Source of the DNA: Dictyophora rubrovolvata
Lineage: Eukaryota > Basidiomycota > Agaricomycetes > Phallales > Phallaceae
DNA length: 64,000 bases
Assembly: GCA_029959195.1 (NCBI GenBank)
Contig: CP114126.1
Span: 248,001-312,000, forward strand
Direction: 5' to 3'
Each line of letters starts with the position of its first letter. Within the stretch, counting starts at the first letter, position 1. The position numbers and the translations under genes are program-made. The notes under the pieces were generated by a model, which worked only from the letters and a program-made list of their open reading frames with translations, was not told the DNA's origin and did not search any database. This document shows positions 22,654-33,736 of this stretch, piece by piece.

Positions 22654-23609
22654 TTAACCTCCTTTTACTGTATCTTCTTCCGTCTTAACTACAGCATCAT
22701 CTTCAGCTTCTTTGGATTCTTCCGTCTTAACGACGGTATCACCCTCAGGTTCCTTGGTTTCTTCGGTTTCTTGAGAAACTTCAGTAGTCTCCTGAGTTTC
22801 CTCCACCGACTTCGATTCTGTGGAAGGAGCTGTCTCTGCATTGTTTTTCTGAGCACTTTCAAAGGCTACTTTGAATGCCTCGGCATCTAGAAAAATCAGC
22901 TTCCACCAATTAAAAATTTATCGAGACCATAACGAACTTTCAGCATTTGCGAATCGGACGGCGAGGGTTTCAGCTGAGGGACTTCCCTCGGCCATATCAG
23001 CAACACATCGATATACCCAACTTCTGTCGGACCCGATGTTGGGTTGTAGCTTCATTTCTGCTGAGACTTTAAAAAATTTCCCTTCATTCAGCATGAAAAA
23101 AAAAAGAATTCGCGAAAGGAGACGAACTTAAGTGATTGGCGCAGACTTTCAGCGTTTTGTCACGTCGCATGACGAGACGAATTTTCTTGTGCTGGTTGTG
23201 TTGGAGTAGGCGCAGCTCACCGGTGCCACGCTCCTTCCATTCTGTGGAGGTAGACTCGAATCGGAAAAGCTTGGCACGCCTGAAGATAAAAAATCATGTC
23301 CTCCGCTGTTAAAAACGTAAAAAATGCTTGTCATACATCTTAAAAACGACTTCCTCGTCCTCCTCATGAGTTTTTGTTTGTACTTGATCAGTGAGTTTGA
23401 TGACCGGGTCAAATTGGGGTTCGACCTCCTCCTCCTTATAAAATGGACATGCGTTAGAATGAGATTAGGATGGCGGCGTGGCATAGATTGGAGAATAAAA
23501 AGATATTTTGCACGACACAAGTGACAATCCCGTCACATCGAGAAAGATCGACAGTAATTGTGGGATAACGCACCTTGTGTTGCTGTGTCTCTTCAACAGG
23601 ATCAGACAT
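22654..23609 (-). CDS. YRB1: Ran-binding protein 1 (RanBP1/Yrb1)
   Basis: Yrb1 binds Ran-GTP and stimulates RanGAP in nucleocytoplasmic transport; it is mostly cytoplasmic. The short first exon (23574-23609) encodes [12 protein letters not shown]. The RanBD follows: [99 protein letters not shown] and [21 protein letters not shown]. Several joins (KM/RAK, NHL/ISAEMK) are confirmed by conservation. The C-terminus is a Glu/Thr/Val-rich acidic tail with two repeats of VVKTEE. The first intron is unusually long for this window, about 140 bp. The gene is divergent from EMP24, with 147 bp between starts. Confidence 0.94.
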
Positions 23610-23756
23610 TGAGTGTAAAATCAAGACGACGGAGGTATGTGTTTATAGTCGAGGACAGAACGATGTTTTTCCCTTTAGTACCGTGACTTGGCGCTGAATA
23701 TCGCGGCCACTAGTGACGTTGTCACCGGTCACAAGCAGCTACCTGTACCACATAGA

Positions 23757-24636
23757 ATGCTGCACCAACAGTGTCTGGTGGTGCTTCTGATTGCCTTGTC
23801 GTTTTTAACAACTCATGGTCATGTAATTGAAGTCCAGGCATCTCAAAAAGAGTGCTATTTTGAAGATCTTCACGTTAATGATAAGGTTGGTGGGGTCCAT
23901 CACATCTTTCTTGAAAACACAAAGATTAAGTCGCTTCGTTAGATGACAGTAACTTATCAAGTAGGAGGAGGAGGAAATTTAGATATTGATTTTTGGGTAA
24001 TGTTTGTTGATTTGAAGGCATGTCCTATCTGACTCGAGTCAAAGCTTGCGGATCCTCGTGGTTTGGCCGTAGGAAAGCATTTGAGGCAGTCAACGGGGTC
24101 AACTTCATTTACCGCGGAACAAGACGGCAGATATGAGTATTGTTTCTCTAATGAGATGAGCACGGTTGCGGACAAAATCGTGAGGCAAGTCCAAGTGCCA
24201 ACTTGTCCATAAACTATCGAGTAATGTTGATGCTTTTTTTTTATTCAGCTTCAATGTACACGGCGTAGTTTACATTGGTGAAGATGGTTCGTACATTGTC
24301 CACCCATGTTGATCGGGCATCATATAATTTACAACTTGGCAGAAACAATTGCCCCTATAGAGCGGGAAATTCGAAATTTAGCGAATGGCCTGCAAGCTGT
24401 CAAGGACGAGCAAGAATATATTGTTATCCGAGAGCGAGTGCATCGCAATACTGCAGAGTCAACAAATGATAGAGTTAAATGGTGGTCGATTATCCAAGCC
24501 GTTGTCCTGTTCGCAGTCGTGGGTTGGCAGGTATATTATTTGAAGGTGAGAGGGAATAAATATCGTCCTTGGAAGATACAAAAAATTCACCGTCCACCTG
24601 GACCAGTCCTTCTTCGAGGTCAAACGCGCCTTCTAA
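23757..24636 (+). CDS. EMP24: Emp24, p24-family COPII cargo receptor
   Basis: p24 proteins cycle between ER and Golgi and help load cargo (GPI-anchored proteins) into COPII vesicles. Six exons (23757-23885, 23943-23996, 24045-24184, 24249-24286, 24343-24545, 24607-24636) give 197 aa. A signal peptide (CLVVLLIALSFLTTHGHV) precedes the GOLD domain with CYFEDLHVNDK, VGGGGNLDIDFW, YEYCFSNEMSTVADKIVSFN and VHGVVYIGED. A coiled coil, VKDEQEYIVIRERVHRNTAE, leads into STNDRVKWWSI and a C-terminal membrane helix. The cytosolic tail SFFEVKRAF has the Phe-Phe ER-exit motif. RTHRNTAESTNDRVKWWSI in yeast Emp24 is nearly identical. The third intron starts GCAAGT, a GC-AG intron. An upstream ATG at 23688 is less likely. 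Confidence 0.93.
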
Positions 24637-24769
24637 TGTATATGTATACCTAATAATGAAGCACATTTGTCGCCTGGGCTGAGATGATATGTCAATTTGG
24701 ATGAACTTTCTGGAACCTGAAAACATACAGGGTTGCTGTAAGTGCTTGATTAGCCCAAGATGTTGAACC

Positions 24770-26498
24770 ATTTTCGTTTCGGCTTCGGAGGCTCAGGCGG
24801 AGACGCGGAATTTTTGGGAAGACTAATTTGAACTATACGTTAACTTTCGAAAACGACACGAGGGCAGCACTTTGGAATTCGCTCACGTACTTATCAACGG
24901 TGAGAACGAACTTGCGCTTCGATAACGATTTAGCGATCTTAGTGAGCTCGGTGCGATTTTGAGCGCGAACGGCATTGGGGATAACTATCTTCCGTCTCCA
25001 CACAGCCATAGAACTTTTACTGGGAGACAGTAGGAAAATGAAGACAAGCACTTGGTTTTCAACTTCATAAAAGGCAATAGATTCTTGTAGGGTCTTGTCA
25101 TATGTGTCGACAATATCGTCAAAGGTCAACCAATCGAAAGTAGGTTCATTTGTGAATTGCCAATGGCGAAAATCAGCATTGGTAAAGAGAGCGCCTCTTT
25201 GTTGTGTTTGAAGTAGATGATGAACCTTGAGGAGAAATATGAAACCCAATAAATAAATATGTCAGACACACGCTGAGGAAGGAAACAAAAAGACACATAC
25301 GCCGACAGTTGCAAGAGCATGATTCATGGCTTGAACCCATTCTAGCAAAACGGAAACACGGAGATCTTTGTACGGTGAAAACATCCAATAAACTCTCTGA
25401 CTAGAAAGGCGATCATGTCCGAACAAAGCCTTGTCGGCTGCCTTCAGAGCGGTACCGCCCGAGTCCAGAATCTGTACTTGGGTATGAGGACCATTGCGAG
25501 CAGCGCCTCCATTCAGTATGCTGGCTGATGTTAAACCAGCTGCGTGTCGGAAAGTCCTAGAATTTGCAGAAGTGGATTGTTTGGCTGCAGAAGGCGGACC
25601 CCCTGGCGGATGTGAATGAGCAGAATAAGGTGCGCTCGCGCTGCAAACAGTTGCGGCTGCCGATTCAATATATATTTACTGTACAGATGTTACTGCGCAC
25701 TCACTGCAACTGTGAGCGGACATCGTCTGATATCCCGACGCTCGGTGTCCACACGCGAGGATGATGCAAAAGCGAGGCAAGTTGATCTTGCTGTCGTCGG
25801 AACGACTGCTGCGGGGCCCCGCCGCCCCAGTCTGAATTCGCTGCCACCGAAGGCTGGTGACCGGGCCATCCCGCCATGCTCCCCGGTCCAACTCCTGTTC
25901 CCGTTCCCGTCCCCGGCATGAATCCGACGCCCGACGCTGCTTCGCCCGGCGCCCCATTGTACCAATCTCCTGCGACGGAGCCCCAAGCTGGGACTTCCTC
26001 TTCCTCTTCTACTTCCTCTATCCGGGATTGCTTTTTATTGTTTCTGTTGTTTTTGCCATTATTATTGTTGTTATTGGTGTTATTATTGTTGTTGTTCTTC
26101 CTATTCCCTTGATTCTGGTTTGGATGGTTTGGCATTTGTCCGTTCCGCTTGGGTGCTCCCCAATCGTTGGTTGCAAATTGCTGCTGTTGTCGTTCACGTT
26201 GGTTGTCTTCATGATGGTTCCACTGTTGATTTTGATTTTGATTCTGCTTTTGGTTTCTCTGCTGTTGCTGAGCACCTTTTGCAGCGTTATGCTGAGGCTG
26301 GTTCTTTCCTCCTTTGCCTTTGCCTTTACCAGCAGGTGGAGGAGGAGGCGGCGGCGGTAGATCTTCTTCTTCTTCTTCCTCTTCTTCCTCGTCTTCCTCT
26401 TCCTCGTCTTCTGCAATGTCAGGCCATCCAGCAAAATCCCCAAGTCCGCCAAAACTTATACTCCCATCTGGAAACCATCGGCGGTGCGTAGAGTTCAT
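24770..26498 (-). CDS. Large Asn/Glu/Pro-rich protein with C-terminal conserved-looking domain, function unknown
   Basis: The first exon (26498 to about 25700) encodes MNSTHRRWFPDGSISFGG, an acidic run of about 20 Glu/Asp, eight prolines, GKGKGKGG, Gln-rich and Asn-rich tracts, then VPAWGSVAGDWYNGAPGE. The following exons hold a folded part: LDSGGTALKAADKALFGHDR, YWMFSPYKDLRVSVLLEWVQ, QRGALFTNADFRHWQF, FDWLTFDDIVDTYDKTLQES and LLSPSKSSMAVWRRKIVIPN. The last exon is uncertain: one reading stops at 24833 (SFSKVNV), while another frame ending KRKWFNILG at about 24760 looks better but lacks a convincing splice join. I recognise no named family. The folded part does not look like an enzyme I know. 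Confidence 0.6.
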
Positions 26499-26831
26499 TT
26501 TTATTCGTCAACCGAGCGTCAACCTCGCCTATATGCCATTGTGAGGTACTCACCGTCAGTATTTTTCTTATTCTTTCTACCCATCGAAATACTGTTTCAA
26601 AATGAAGCCCTACTATGGCAAAGGGTTAAGATATTCTCTTCATCTCTTCTCACACTTCCTATCACGGCAACCCGGTGCGGCTCTTGTCCGCGAACACGAG
26701 GCATTCTTTCTTTGCAAGATATACTATCCCAGGGTGATCTTTTAGATAATCGTCGCTTCCCCTTTTTAATGTCATTAATAAGGAACTCAGTTACGTACAT
26801 CTGCCAATGCAGTCATAGAAACTAGACATAT
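26499..26831. other. Short intergenic stretch between two minus-strand genes
   Basis: These 333 bases lie upstream of the Asn-rich gene and beyond the dihydroorotase stop's neighbour at 26832. I see no conserved coding exon. A minus-strand frame here (26597-26800) contains QEPHRVAVIGS, which looks like a nucleotide-binding start, but nothing follows it. It is most likely promoter sequence for the gene starting at 26498. Confidence 0.35.
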
Positions 26832-28036
26832 TCAACTATCAACTATCCAATTAAGAGTTTTCCCTGCCATAAAGGGCATAACGCTATCCGCGCTTTCTAC
26901 AAACTTATTCGGAACGATAAAATTTTCCCGTCGAAGAGTGATCACGTCGTCTGTGCTTTCTTTCCTGTAGAATTGTCGACCGAAAATGCTGGCAAAGTCT
27001 GGAAGCCGGTCCAAAGCTCCAAAGCTCTCAAGGGTGTGAGCAAGCAATGGCAATAATATTGGTGACGTGTAAATTCCAGCTGCACATGATTCCTGCGGGT
27101 TTGCAATTGATTTACGGGCTATTGGGTGAGGCGCAGAATCAGAACCAAGGAAGAATTTCCGATTGCCTGTCACTACTCATTAGAAATGATATAAATATTT
27201 ATGAAGTATTGACCTTCTAATATGACATTTCGAAGAGCTATTCTGTCTGCGGGGGTCTTGGCCACAGGTTTGCAATAGTTGAAGCTCTGGCCGGCCCAGT
27301 CATCGATGATCAGCACCAGATGATGAGGCGTTATGGTGCAGGCAATAGTATCGCCCAATCGCTTTACGCACTCTACTGCGGCAGACGTTGTAGCATGTTC
27401 CAAGACGATCCTGAGCTTCGGGAATTTAAAATGCAGGATTTCTAAATGATGAAGAAATTTCTCCTCTGCGTTGAAAACATGAACGTTATTCTCTGCGCTT
27501 GATGGAATTTCGCCATGGAGATTTAGGACCATTCCCACTTCTTCCATAGCTCCAAATATGTGATAATAGTTTTCATACGATTCAATCCCTCCGTCTGAAT
27601 TTGTAGTCACTCCTCTTGGATAAGACTTGACGCCTGAACGACATTTTGGTTCCAACATTCAACCCTTAATTACATCTCCATAAACATACCAATGATACCA
27701 GCATTATGTGCTTTTTTTATTTCTTCAGGCGTGATGCTCGGTGAAAGATACAAAGTCATCAGGTACTCCACATTGGGATCGATGGCTTCTAATTCGGCTC
27801 TGTATTGTAAGGCTTGTTCAGTTGTCGTGATAGGAGGCGTTAGATTAGGCTAAATGAAAGTTGATTGAGGACAGCTGTCAAAATCAACTAGTAGTTAATC
27901 CCCAGATCAGTACCATAACATATGCCAGCCGTATTCCTCCTGCGCTGACATGAGGTGTCACGAGAGAGCACATCGATCCTTGTCGGAGATGCACATGAAA
28001 ATCTGCAGGTGCAGGAATTTGTATAGTATTCATCAT
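26832..28036 (-). CDS. URA4: Dihydroorotase (pyrimidine biosynthesis)
   Basis: Catalyses ring closure of carbamoyl aspartate to dihydroorotate, third step of UMP synthesis, in the cytosol. It is the stand-alone PyrC-like type of fungi. Zinc ligands are visible: HVH in PADFHVHLRQGS, the carboxylated Lys in GVKSYPRGVTTNS, His in VLNLHGE, His in IVLEHATT, and the Asp in FFLGSDSAPHP. Other marks are YVMPNLTPPITTTEQAL and PVAKTPADRIALRNVILEG. Exon 1 is 27914-28036. Later joins (YVM/PNL, AGIIG/VKSY) are confirmed by conservation. Start at 28036 has a second ATG directly after it. The gene is divergent from the kinesin with 212 bp between starts. Confidence 0.95.
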
Positions 28037-28248
28037 ACCGATTGTTGGTCGGAAGCAGGATGAAATTACTTTTTAGAGTTGGAAGCTGACATTGTGTTAT
28101 TGAGCGCTTACGTAACCTGACGAGGACATTATTTGGTAAGCACGTGACATACGCGTTTGGTTCAACCTAAAGATTGCAGCACGCGCTTTTCCCCCCGAAC
28201 CACTATTACACATTATTACCTGCCCCGTCTTTCAGCGCTGTTCTTATT

Positions 28249-31193
28249 ATGACTGCTGCGCCGACGATTTCAGTAGCGGGTGAGACGAAACATATATAGC
28301 TATGACGTGTAATAAATGAATTTGACTTATTTCGTAGTACGCATACGACCTGCAAACACTTGGGAAGCTGCTCGCCTTCCCGAAACACATTCATTCGACG
28401 AAATATCTCTTCGGGGAGAGGGCAACTTATCTTCATCCCGCAAAACGCCCGGGTCTCTTACACACATTCTTCGAGTGACCGACAAACGACTTCTCATATT
28501 TGATCCCCCAGACGAAGATACCGCTAGAGCCTTTAAAGAACGAGGTTTTTGGCCTCCTGGCACTAAAAGATACAAAGACAGAAGATTTCTTTTCGATCGA
28601 GTTTTCGATACAGATGCTCATCAAAGAGACGTTTTCGAAGAGACGGCCAAACCTTTGTTGGAAGGTCTGTTCGAGGGCTATAACGCGACTGTTTTTGCTT
28701 ATGGAGTGTGTTCTCAATCACTGTACACTATCATTCAATTATTCATTAATTCCACCACAGGCTACCGGATGTGGGAAGACGTATACAATCAGCGGTACCG
28801 AAGACGATCCGGGTCTTATTTATCTCACAATGGCCGGATTATTTCAGCAAATAGAAGACCGCAAGGACGAAGCCAGAGTCGATGTTGTCGTTACATTCCT
28901 CGAGATCTACAATGAAGAAATCAGAGATCTGCTGGCCCAGCCGGGCTTACACGCTCCGAAGGGAGGTCTAGTCATCCGAGAGGACAAGTATGTCCAGGTC
29001 AGCAATCTCACCGAATTGCGACCCACCACTGCAGAAGAGGTCAAAGAAATCGTCATATCTGGAAATGCAAGACGGACCCAATCGCCGACACACGCCAATG
29101 AAACCTCGTCCCGTTCACATGCCGTATTGCAGATTCATTTAACTACAGCTCCCAGGACCGCCGATACTACCGAGCTTCATAAGGTTGCCACACTCTCCAT
29201 TATTGATCTTGCTGGTAGCGAACGAGCCAGCGCTACAAAAAACATGGGCGAGCGCATGGTTGAAGGTGCCAACATCAACAAGTCCCTTCTGGCTCTTGGG
29301 AGCTGTATCAATGCCCTATGCGAATCTGGTGGCCGTAAAACGCATGTGCCTTATCGTAACAGTAAATTGACCCGTCTGCTCAAATTTTCTCTTGGAGGCA
29401 ACTGCAAGACTGTGATGATCGTTTGCGTTGCTCCTGCTTCGAATCATTTTGATGATACCCACAATACGCTGGTTTATGCAGAACGAGCCAAGAAGATCAA
29501 GACTAAAGCCGTTACTGCGAACTTTATTAACGTCGACCGTCACGTTGGCCAATACGTGGAGGCTATCAATCGACTACACGCGGAAGTCGCTGAGCTTAAA
29601 GCCAAATTAGCTGGAAAATCGAACACGGAGGCTGAAATTGTGAGGCGTAAACGAAACGAAGCCAAGGCCGAGGTCGAAAGGGCAAAGGTAGATATACAGA
29701 GCAAGCTGGACCAGAGCCGGGAGATCATGGCAGATGGCGCAGCTTGTGCAGGAACAGTACAAGTAGCCAATATTCTCTTGCAACATCTTCGCACGCGTTT
29801 GGATTTAATCAACTCCAATAGTGTAGATGGCCAAATGTCCCCTCATCTAGCCGCAGAGCGGGACCTACTATCATCACTTATCGATACGGAAGAGAACACG
29901 CTTCAGAGTGACTCGGCGGCTCAAAAACGTATTCGGCGGTCCGACAACACATCCAATATGTTTACAGCTATGTTACGTGCTGTTTGTGAACGTCGGCAAG
30001 ATAAGCTCGACGAAGTATCAGTCGAGAATCTTACCATCACGGCCCAACTGAAAAAGGCTGAGATGGAACTTATCCAAGCTCGAGCTGAGACAGAAGCTCT
30101 CAAGACCGTTTTCGATCGATACGTCGGCCAGTTCGTAAACCTTGCGAGTATTCTGGCAAGCACAACCGCTTTGCTTAAGGAAAGCAGTCAAGCATTATCA
30201 TCTGGTTCTCCAGACATTGCCTCAGTTGGTTCAGCTTTAAAACGCCTGGCTGATGCTAATGATTCGTCCTTGACATCATTGATTGGAAATTCCACTTTTT
30301 TATATACCCCTCCTACCACTGACAATTCATCTTTATCATCATTCATTAACCACCTGTCTCCGCTGTTACGTGTTCCCGTACATCTTACTTCCCCTAGTCG
30401 TACGTCAGGAAGTCAAAACCTACGCAGACTAAAATCGCCCCGGAAATCTGTTGCACGACCCAGCATTGCACCAATACACCGCCCTACTGCACAAAAAGAA
30501 AAAAAGAGTTTGCGATGGAGGGATGAAGCTGGTCAAGGTAGTTTAGATGATGCCAGCTCATGCAGTCTTGACGATGGTAGTATTCGCCCCCAGAGTTCTG
30601 TCGGAGGTTCGGATAGTGACTGGGAGGATGAAAAGGCCGACGAATCGGTTGACAAATCGATCTCGCTGACATCTACATATCCTGAACCCAAACGGACGCG
30701 TAGCAGCCGACTCGACTTGGGGTACCTAAAGCCTAGCAGGGATGTATCAGTCCTGGGTCGTTTGGCAGAAGACGAGGACTCTCCCCCGCCCACACAAAAA
30801 CCAACCCCCTTCACGGATTGCATAAACAGACCCTCGGATTATTCACAGTCATTCACCCTAGTTCTTCCTAAAGGAAAATCCGCTGTTGCACCAAGGATGC
30901 CCAGTACGTTAAAAAGTGGAAAGCGGAAATCACAAATCGGACCTGTACGGAGTGAGAAGACGTCCCGTCGCCGCTCTAGTTTATTATTGCAACCCTCGCC
31001 TCCAATCGAAAAGTCGTTAGGAGGGGCACGTCGAGTCCCAGTAGAGAGTGCACGTTCGCCAGCAAAACGAACCAAACGGGCGAGTCTCTTAGGACGGGCA
31101 ACAGCCTCGGCGCGTCCAAAAGCTACTGGAGGTTTCAGCGTTGATCAAAACATTAATGTATTTAGCTTGACTTCGAAACCATCCTGGAAATAA
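28249..31193 (+). CDS. KIP3: Kinesin-8 (Kip3/KIF18-like) motor
   Basis: Plus-end-directed microtubule motor that shortens microtubules, acting in spindle length and nuclear positioning. Three exons (28249-28279, 28338-28705, 28761-31193) give 943 aa. The motor is N-terminal: VRIRPANTWE, P-loop GATGCGKTYT (formed across intron 2), switch I NETSSRSHAVLQIHL, switch II DLAGSERASATKN, VPYRNSKLTRLLKFSLGGNC. The neck AERAKKIKTKAVTANFINVDRHV with QYVEAINRLHAEV is the kinesin-8 signature. A family-typical insertion (DPPDEDTARAFKERG) lies in the early motor. The tail has coiled coil (about residues 390-600) and a basic Ser-rich end (KSGKRKSQIG, RSPAKRTKRASLL) likely to bind microtubules or enter the nucleus. 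Confidence 0.94.
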
Positions 31194-31539
31194 GCCTCCT
31201 GTAATGACATTGATGACAAGTACCGTCTTTACCTTTTCATTTCATTTTACATTATATCTGTCGCTTTCAGTTTTGTTTTTATTTCGTTATGTTCATGTAC
31301 TTCTCTGTTTGAATCAATACATCTATGCACAACACGAACACTGGGTGAACGGCAAAAGATTGAGGGTCGTATTGGACTAGTCTAAGAGAGAGAAAAAGGT
31401 ATTACTGTGCCGCTAAAATTACGTATGTGCCTTTCGTAAGGGGGAATGCTATTGGAAGGACGAGTTTAGAATACAGAAAAATGGAGCGTGTCCGTTTAGA
31501 TGGATGTACGAAAGAGTAAAAGTTGCTGACAGAATGTGG
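31194..31539. other. Convergent 3' region between kinesin and membrane protein genes
   Basis: This 346 bp gap separates two convergent stop codons. It is AT-rich with T-runs after 31215, as expected of 3' UTR and polyadenylation sequence. No coding or structural RNA feature was seen. Confidence 0.5.
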
Positions 31540-33095
31540 TTATGATTTGCGACGGTACGCGGGAGGCTCTTCTATTAATTCCGGCCAGTGCCTGTCAGGA
31601 TTTAGGGGACTTGGAGGCTCGGTTGGAGAAGGCAGCATAGAATGAGGGGCGATAGCCAAAGTGGAAGGACCTGCTTGAGGTGGGCCGTGTGAAGATTGTT
31701 GTGGACCGATTGATAACTGTGAATTTGCAGTCTGCGGTCGAGAGCTAGTTTTCATATGGGGGTGGGAACGCGAATGCGTCAAAAGCGAAGGGTATGCAGA
31801 GAATGCAACGGGGCTTAAAGAATTTGTGGAAGGCTGGCGACTAGGCCCTCCGTTTGAAGGAGCTATTGATAGAATTGTGGGAACACCTGGAACACGACTA
31901 GGAGGGAAAGCAGCGGGATGGGGAGGAAATCGACTAGTGGCAGTTGTAATGTCATAAGGTTCTATTCGACCCGGCTGATCGTCTTGTTCAAATATCCTTC
32001 GAAGGAAATTGGCACCGAAGGAATGGGCTGGGCGTGGAAGTAAAGGATGGAGAGGGGTATTGTCAGGCGCGGTATGGTAACGGACTGGAGGTGGGATAAC
32101 ACGGGCGGATCGTTTGCGGTAGAGAAAAACACCAAGAAGTGAAAATAGAATACCACCGACAAAACCTATAAATGCTGTTCCTATGGGTAAGCCGACAGAT
32201 CGATGCGATGAACAAACCGCTGGCATTTGCACATTGGCAGAAGAAATGAAATTGGTATTTGGTATAAAGCGCCCTGTGGCTACGCCCTTTGAGACTCCGT
32301 AACTCCAGCGACTGTGAAACGAATTCATCAGTAATCGAATTGAGTCTAAGAGAGAGAGAGAGAGAGAGAATCCTTACGGATCACCAGTATCCTTCGTAGA
32401 AAAACGTGCCCATAACGGGATATCATCAACAAGAGAAGAAGGAATTGCATTAGGGTAGCTGCCAGATGATTTAATAATGCCCTTAGTACAGATCTTTTTG
32501 GTATAGACTTACATCCCGCCTTCGTTGGATACGCTGCACGATCCAGCCCATGCTTTGTAGGTAGGCCATGCATTAGGAGCCTGGAGTCCAACTTGACAAT
32601 CTCCGCATGCTAAAGGAAAGATAAGAGGGTAAATGGGAAACATAGTGGGGTCTTTCCATACCCGACATCAAGTTGTACATCACAAAGGAACAAGTGCAGA
32701 TGTTTTGGACGGATGAATTCGGGCCCAGATAAGAATTTTCGCTTGATGCATTGAATACCAATGGCCCCAAAGGAGAGGCATTTGGGGCACAAGTATCATA
32801 TATGACGGATAGCTGTTGGCTAAATTTGGAGTTAAACGGGCATGGCCACAGCGGGATGATCGAACAGGAGCTCGGCTTACCATGCATCTTTCCCGGCGGA
32901 ATTGGATGCCTGACACCAAAAGAAGAGGATGCTTATGAACGGCAAACAGGAAAAGAAAGATAAATGACATACCCAATCGTATGACCAAGCGTATGTCTCA
33001 TTGCACTGAAGATTACTTTCCGAATCCAGTTGGGCTGCCAGCGAAGCTATAGCTATAGCTAGGAAGTACACGTACACAAAAGCAAGCACATGCAT
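31540..33095 (-). CDS. Secreted-ectodomain single-pass membrane protein, function unknown
   Basis: The start at 33095 opens a signal peptide (VLAFVYVYFLAIAIASLAAQ). The ectodomain is Cys-rich and likely N-glycosylated: QCNETYAWSYDW, CSIIPLWPCPFNS, YDTCAPNASPLGPLV, CTCSFVMYNLMSGCGDCQVG. It ends near SSANVQMPAVCSSHRS. One transmembrane helix follows, IGTAFIGFVGGILFSLLGVFLY, then the stop-transfer basics RKRSAR. The cytosolic tail of about 190 residues is Pro/Ser-rich and ends PPAYRRKS; EPPAY resembles a PPxY motif that could bind WW domains of Rsp5-type ligases (inference). Several introns, one with a GA dinucleotide run at about 32350-32369. Agaricomycetes carry many such proteins, but I know no named family. 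Confidence 0.7.
32350..32369. repeat. (AG)n microsatellite in an intron
   Basis: About ten AG dinucleotides in an intron of the membrane protein gene. Confidence 0.8.
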
Positions 33096-33736
33096 TGAGA
33101 ACCTCGCCGCCCAGCGAGTTCAGCGTAAAACTGTCCGGAATAAATACCTGGCAAGTATTTGAAAGAGTGTGGAGTTGAAAAGCTGACCGTTCGTGTGCCT
33201 ACTGAGCGCTACGTGTACTGCAATTCAGTCCTGCACACTACTTACGTACACGGGTGTCAGTAGCAATCCACGCTTAAAAAGAAAAGATTCCTCGCCTTCT
33301 GAGTCTTTTTTTGGCGCAGTCGGTATTGTTCTTTTTATTAATTATAATACTTACACGCTTCTTGGCTGCAAGACATGATATTGAGACGTGAGATTTATTA
33401 CGCAATACCGTATGTACTTGAACTGGCATGTACGTTGTCGCATGACACTACTGCATATGAAAACAGATACATAACATAGCAACCGTATTCCTCGGAATGT
33501 CCTCAGAAGAAACGATTGACCTTCATACACGACCTGCCCAATTTTAATTCCGAGCCAGGTCACAGCGCCGCCAGGCCGTATTACATCATCGTCTCTCTAA
33601 CACGCCTTCAACCTGCCTCTTTTCGTTCTCGACTTCATACCTATGCATGGCTTTTTATAACTGATTATAATTAACGATTCCGCCATTACCACCACTCTCT
33701 TTCTTAAATACCCGCTCACTTTGTCATTGACACTCC
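33096..33736. promoter_or_regulatory. Divergent promoter region between membrane protein and GAR-domain genes
   Basis: This 641 bp gap separates two divergent starts. It is AT-rich in the middle (about 33330-33430) and has a CT-rich stretch before 33737, suggesting separate promoters for the two genes. No open frame with protein character was found. Confidence 0.45.

Noticed and set aside
22552-22890. Plus-strand 112-codon frame rich in Phe, Leu and Ser
   Set aside because: It is the antisense shadow of the acidic tail of RanBP1.
26597-26800. Minus-strand frame with HRVAVIGS, like the start of glycerol-3-phosphate dehydrogenase
   Set aside because: The motif is followed by unrelated residues (VRRDEEN) and no further exons of that enzyme occur nearby.
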